Part shown: positions 5,555-6,458 of the stretch, piece by piece
Numbering within the stretch: position 1 is the stretch's first letter
Layout: the number at the start of each line of letters is the position of its first letter
Origin: Bacteroidota bacterium
GTDB taxonomy: Bacteria; Bacteroidota; Kryptoniia; Kryptoniales; JAKASW01
Direction: 5' to 3'
DNA length: 6,458 bases
Assembly (NCBI GenBank): GCA_021796055.1
Contig: JAJYOS010000394.1
Span: 1 to 6,458 of the forward strand
Position numbers and translations under genes: made by a program
Notes under the pieces: generated by a model
The model's database searches: none
What the model was told of the DNA's origin: nothing
The model's input: only the letters and a program-made list of their open reading frames with translations

Positions 5555-6208
5555 CTATTCGACAACACCTATCTGATATGGTTCCTTGTTCTTGAGTACA
5601 TACCAGAGCCGGTTGACCATCTTCTTGGCGATCCTTATTATCGCCTCGTTCTTCTTCATCCTCTTGTTCAGCTTGGCAAATGCCATCATGAGTGCCGGAT
5701 CTTTTCGCACTGCTACCCAGGCCGCCTCTATTATTACTGTTCTGAGCACCTTGTTCCTTATTCGGGTCAGGCCCGTCGTTGTCTCTTCTTCTCCTGTCGA
5801 ATGTTCTCCAGGCACGATTCTGAAGTAGCTCCTGAAGTCATCTAGCTTCTTGAATCTGCTTATATCGATAATCTCCGTCATTATCATCATCGCGGATATC
5901 GTGCTAAACCCGGGGATGCTTACTATGTCTACTACATCCTCTCTGTACCGGTCTACTTCGGACAATGCCTTTATCTTCCCCGTCACTTCCAGTATCATCT
6001 TCCGAAGATTCTTCAACTTCTCGAGCAAAACATTGAGGCTGTAACTGCCGGACCCTTCTCTGCCGGCTTGTTCTTCAATCCAGGTAATGAACAGCTTCGA
6101 CCAATGTTTCTCTCCGATATCATCCGGCAGCTTAACTCCGTAAAAGAGCAGGAACGACTTTATCTGGTTCTTTACTCTCGTTTGTTTCCTTACCAGGCTC
6201 TGGCGCAT
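5555..6208 (-). CDS. IS110-family transposase, C-terminal part (after frameshift)
   Basis: This 217-residue piece carries the linker helix region (RQSLVRKQTRVKNQIKSFLL) and the whole Transposase_20 domain. The domain shows SIPGFSTISAMMIMTEI (97-113), the FRSYFRIVPGEHSTG block (125-139) whose Ser137 corresponds to the catalytic serine of IS110 recombinases, then TGLTRIRNKVLR (145-156), EAAWVAVRKDPAL (161-173) and the basic end RMKKNEAIIRIAKKMVN. The C-terminus looks complete. The frame remains open upstream of the ATG at 6208 and there reads QEDRSLVRMRQ, which is the normal IS110 continuation. The true protein therefore joined the 6211-6458 frame through a one-base (-1) change, and the ATG is an internal Met rather than a natural start. 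Confidence 0.75.
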   Translation of the reverse strand: MRQSLVRKQTRVKNQIKSFLLFYGVKLPDDIGEKHWSKLFITWIEEQAGREGSGSYSLNVLLEKLKNLRKMILEVTGKIKALSEVDRYREDVVDIVSIPGFSTISAMMIMTEIIDISRFKKLDDFRSYFRIVPGEHSTGEEETTTGLTRIRNKVLRTVIIEAAWVAVRKDPALMMAFAKLNKRMKKNEAIIRIAKKMVNRLWYVLKNKEPYQIGVVE

Positions 6209-6210
6209 CC

Positions 6211-6458
6211 TTACGAGCGATCTGTCTTCCTGGGCCGCACGTATATCCCATGCAGCTCTCCGCTCCTCAGCGATCTGGCAAGTTTCCTGGCGTCTATCTT
6301 GTTCGTCTTCCCGGCCTTCTCGCTCGCCGCCGTCGGTACGTCCCCGGGGTTGACCGCGATCGAGTCTATCCCGTTCGCTTTCAATTCCTCATGTGCTCCA
6401 AATCCGGAAAACCCTGCCTCATACACGCTCTTGTAATCCGCCATTCCGTTATTCCATT
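6211..6458 (-). pseudogene. IS110-family transposase, N-terminal fragment, frameshifted and partial
   Basis: The frame is open to the window edge, so the ATG at 6444 is probably internal. It contains VYEAGFSGFG with the second catalytic acid (Glu9 counted from 6444), VNPGDVPT, and KTNKIDARKLARSLRSGEL. The family normally has K-T-D-x-x-D here, with both Asp residues catalytic. This copy has Asn (codon AAC at 6301-6303) at the first and Asp51 at the second, one transition from GAC. The frame then reads RPRKTDRS and stops at TAA, whereas the -1 frame gives the expected QEDRSLVRMR. The upstream 60 or so residues with the first catalytic Asp are absent from the window. Confidence 0.72.
6437..6458 (+). 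repeat. possible start of another 8-bp TCC array at the window edge
   Basis: TCC triplets at 6437-6439, 6445-6447 and 6453-6455 are exactly eight bases apart, within A/T-rich units (GTTATTCC) like those at 1735-1774. Only three units are visible before the sequence ends, so this may be chance within transposase coding sequence. Confidence 0.4.

Larger units (their letters stand above)
5555..6458 (-). mobile_element. IS110-family insertion sequence remnant
   Basis: The two reading frames together give one IS110-type transposase: a DEDD (RuvC-like) N-terminal part followed by a Transposase_20 serine domain. The first part of the N-terminal domain, with the first catalytic Asp, is not in the window. 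A frame change near 6231-6234 separates the halves. IS110 elements usually lack clear inverted repeats and encode a guide (bridge) RNA outside the transposase; neither the element ends nor that RNA can be fixed here. Defects in two places argue for an inactive copy. Confidence 0.75.

Noticed and set aside
5384..5845. 153-residue plus-strand open frame
   Set aside because: Its second half is antisense to the conserved transposase C-terminal domain, and it shows no recognisable motif and no ribosome site.
1..6458. CRISPR array, tRNA or rRNA genes
   Set aside because: No regular repeats with constant unit and unique spacers, no cloverleaf-forming segment and no rRNA-like sequence were seen; the TCC/GGA arrays are far too short in unit to be CRISPR.

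Overview
This is about 6.5 kb of bacterial chromosome in which every recognisable gene is on the minus strand, so transcription runs from high to low coordinates. Base composition is near 50% GC. The genes use clear Shine-Dalgarno sites with several TTG/GTG starts. The IS110 transposase and the HMA-like small protein both resemble types I associate with Bacteroidota and relatives. I would place the source in the wider FCB group (for example Ignavibacteria or Chlorobi relatives), since typical Bacteroidota rarely show such strong Shine-Dalgarno sites. This placement is tentative.

Layout in transcription order. 6458-5555: a broken IS110-family transposase, with its N-terminal domain missing at the window edge, a frameshift near 6231-6234, and Asn at an expected catalytic Asp. 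5554-5181: a 374-base non-coding stretch with an 11-bp direct repeat, two adjacent palindromes and a short TCC array. 5180-4338: a leucine carboxyl methyltransferase (LCM) family SAM methyltransferase with a TTG start. 4179-3526: a class I SAM methyltransferase behind a good sigma70-like promoter. 3491-3279: a shrunken tandem copy of that methyltransferase, which keeps both ends but has lost the whole SAM-binding core in frame. 3148-2891: an 85-residue protein that looks like a heavy-metal-associated (HMA) fold without its CxxC. 2605-1784 and 1557-796: the ATPase and permease of a DrrAB-type ABC exporter. 752-165: a membrane methyltransferase of the ICMT/PEMT type.

The exporter ATPase, permease and ICMT-type gene probably form one transcription unit. 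The ATPase and permease are separated by 226 bases filled with two degenerate tandem arrays: a 7-bp period array in which only GGA is kept, and an 8-bp period array in which only TCC is kept. Similar shorter TCC arrays occur at 5219-5275 and at the right window edge, so they bracket the IS110 remnant.

The most interesting points are the phase-locked degenerate arrays and their link to gene disruption, the core-deleted methyltransferase duplicate, and the cysteine-less HMA-like protein. Four methyltransferase-derived genes of three families sit beside one exporter, but no biosynthetic enzyme is present, so I do not claim a defined pathway.
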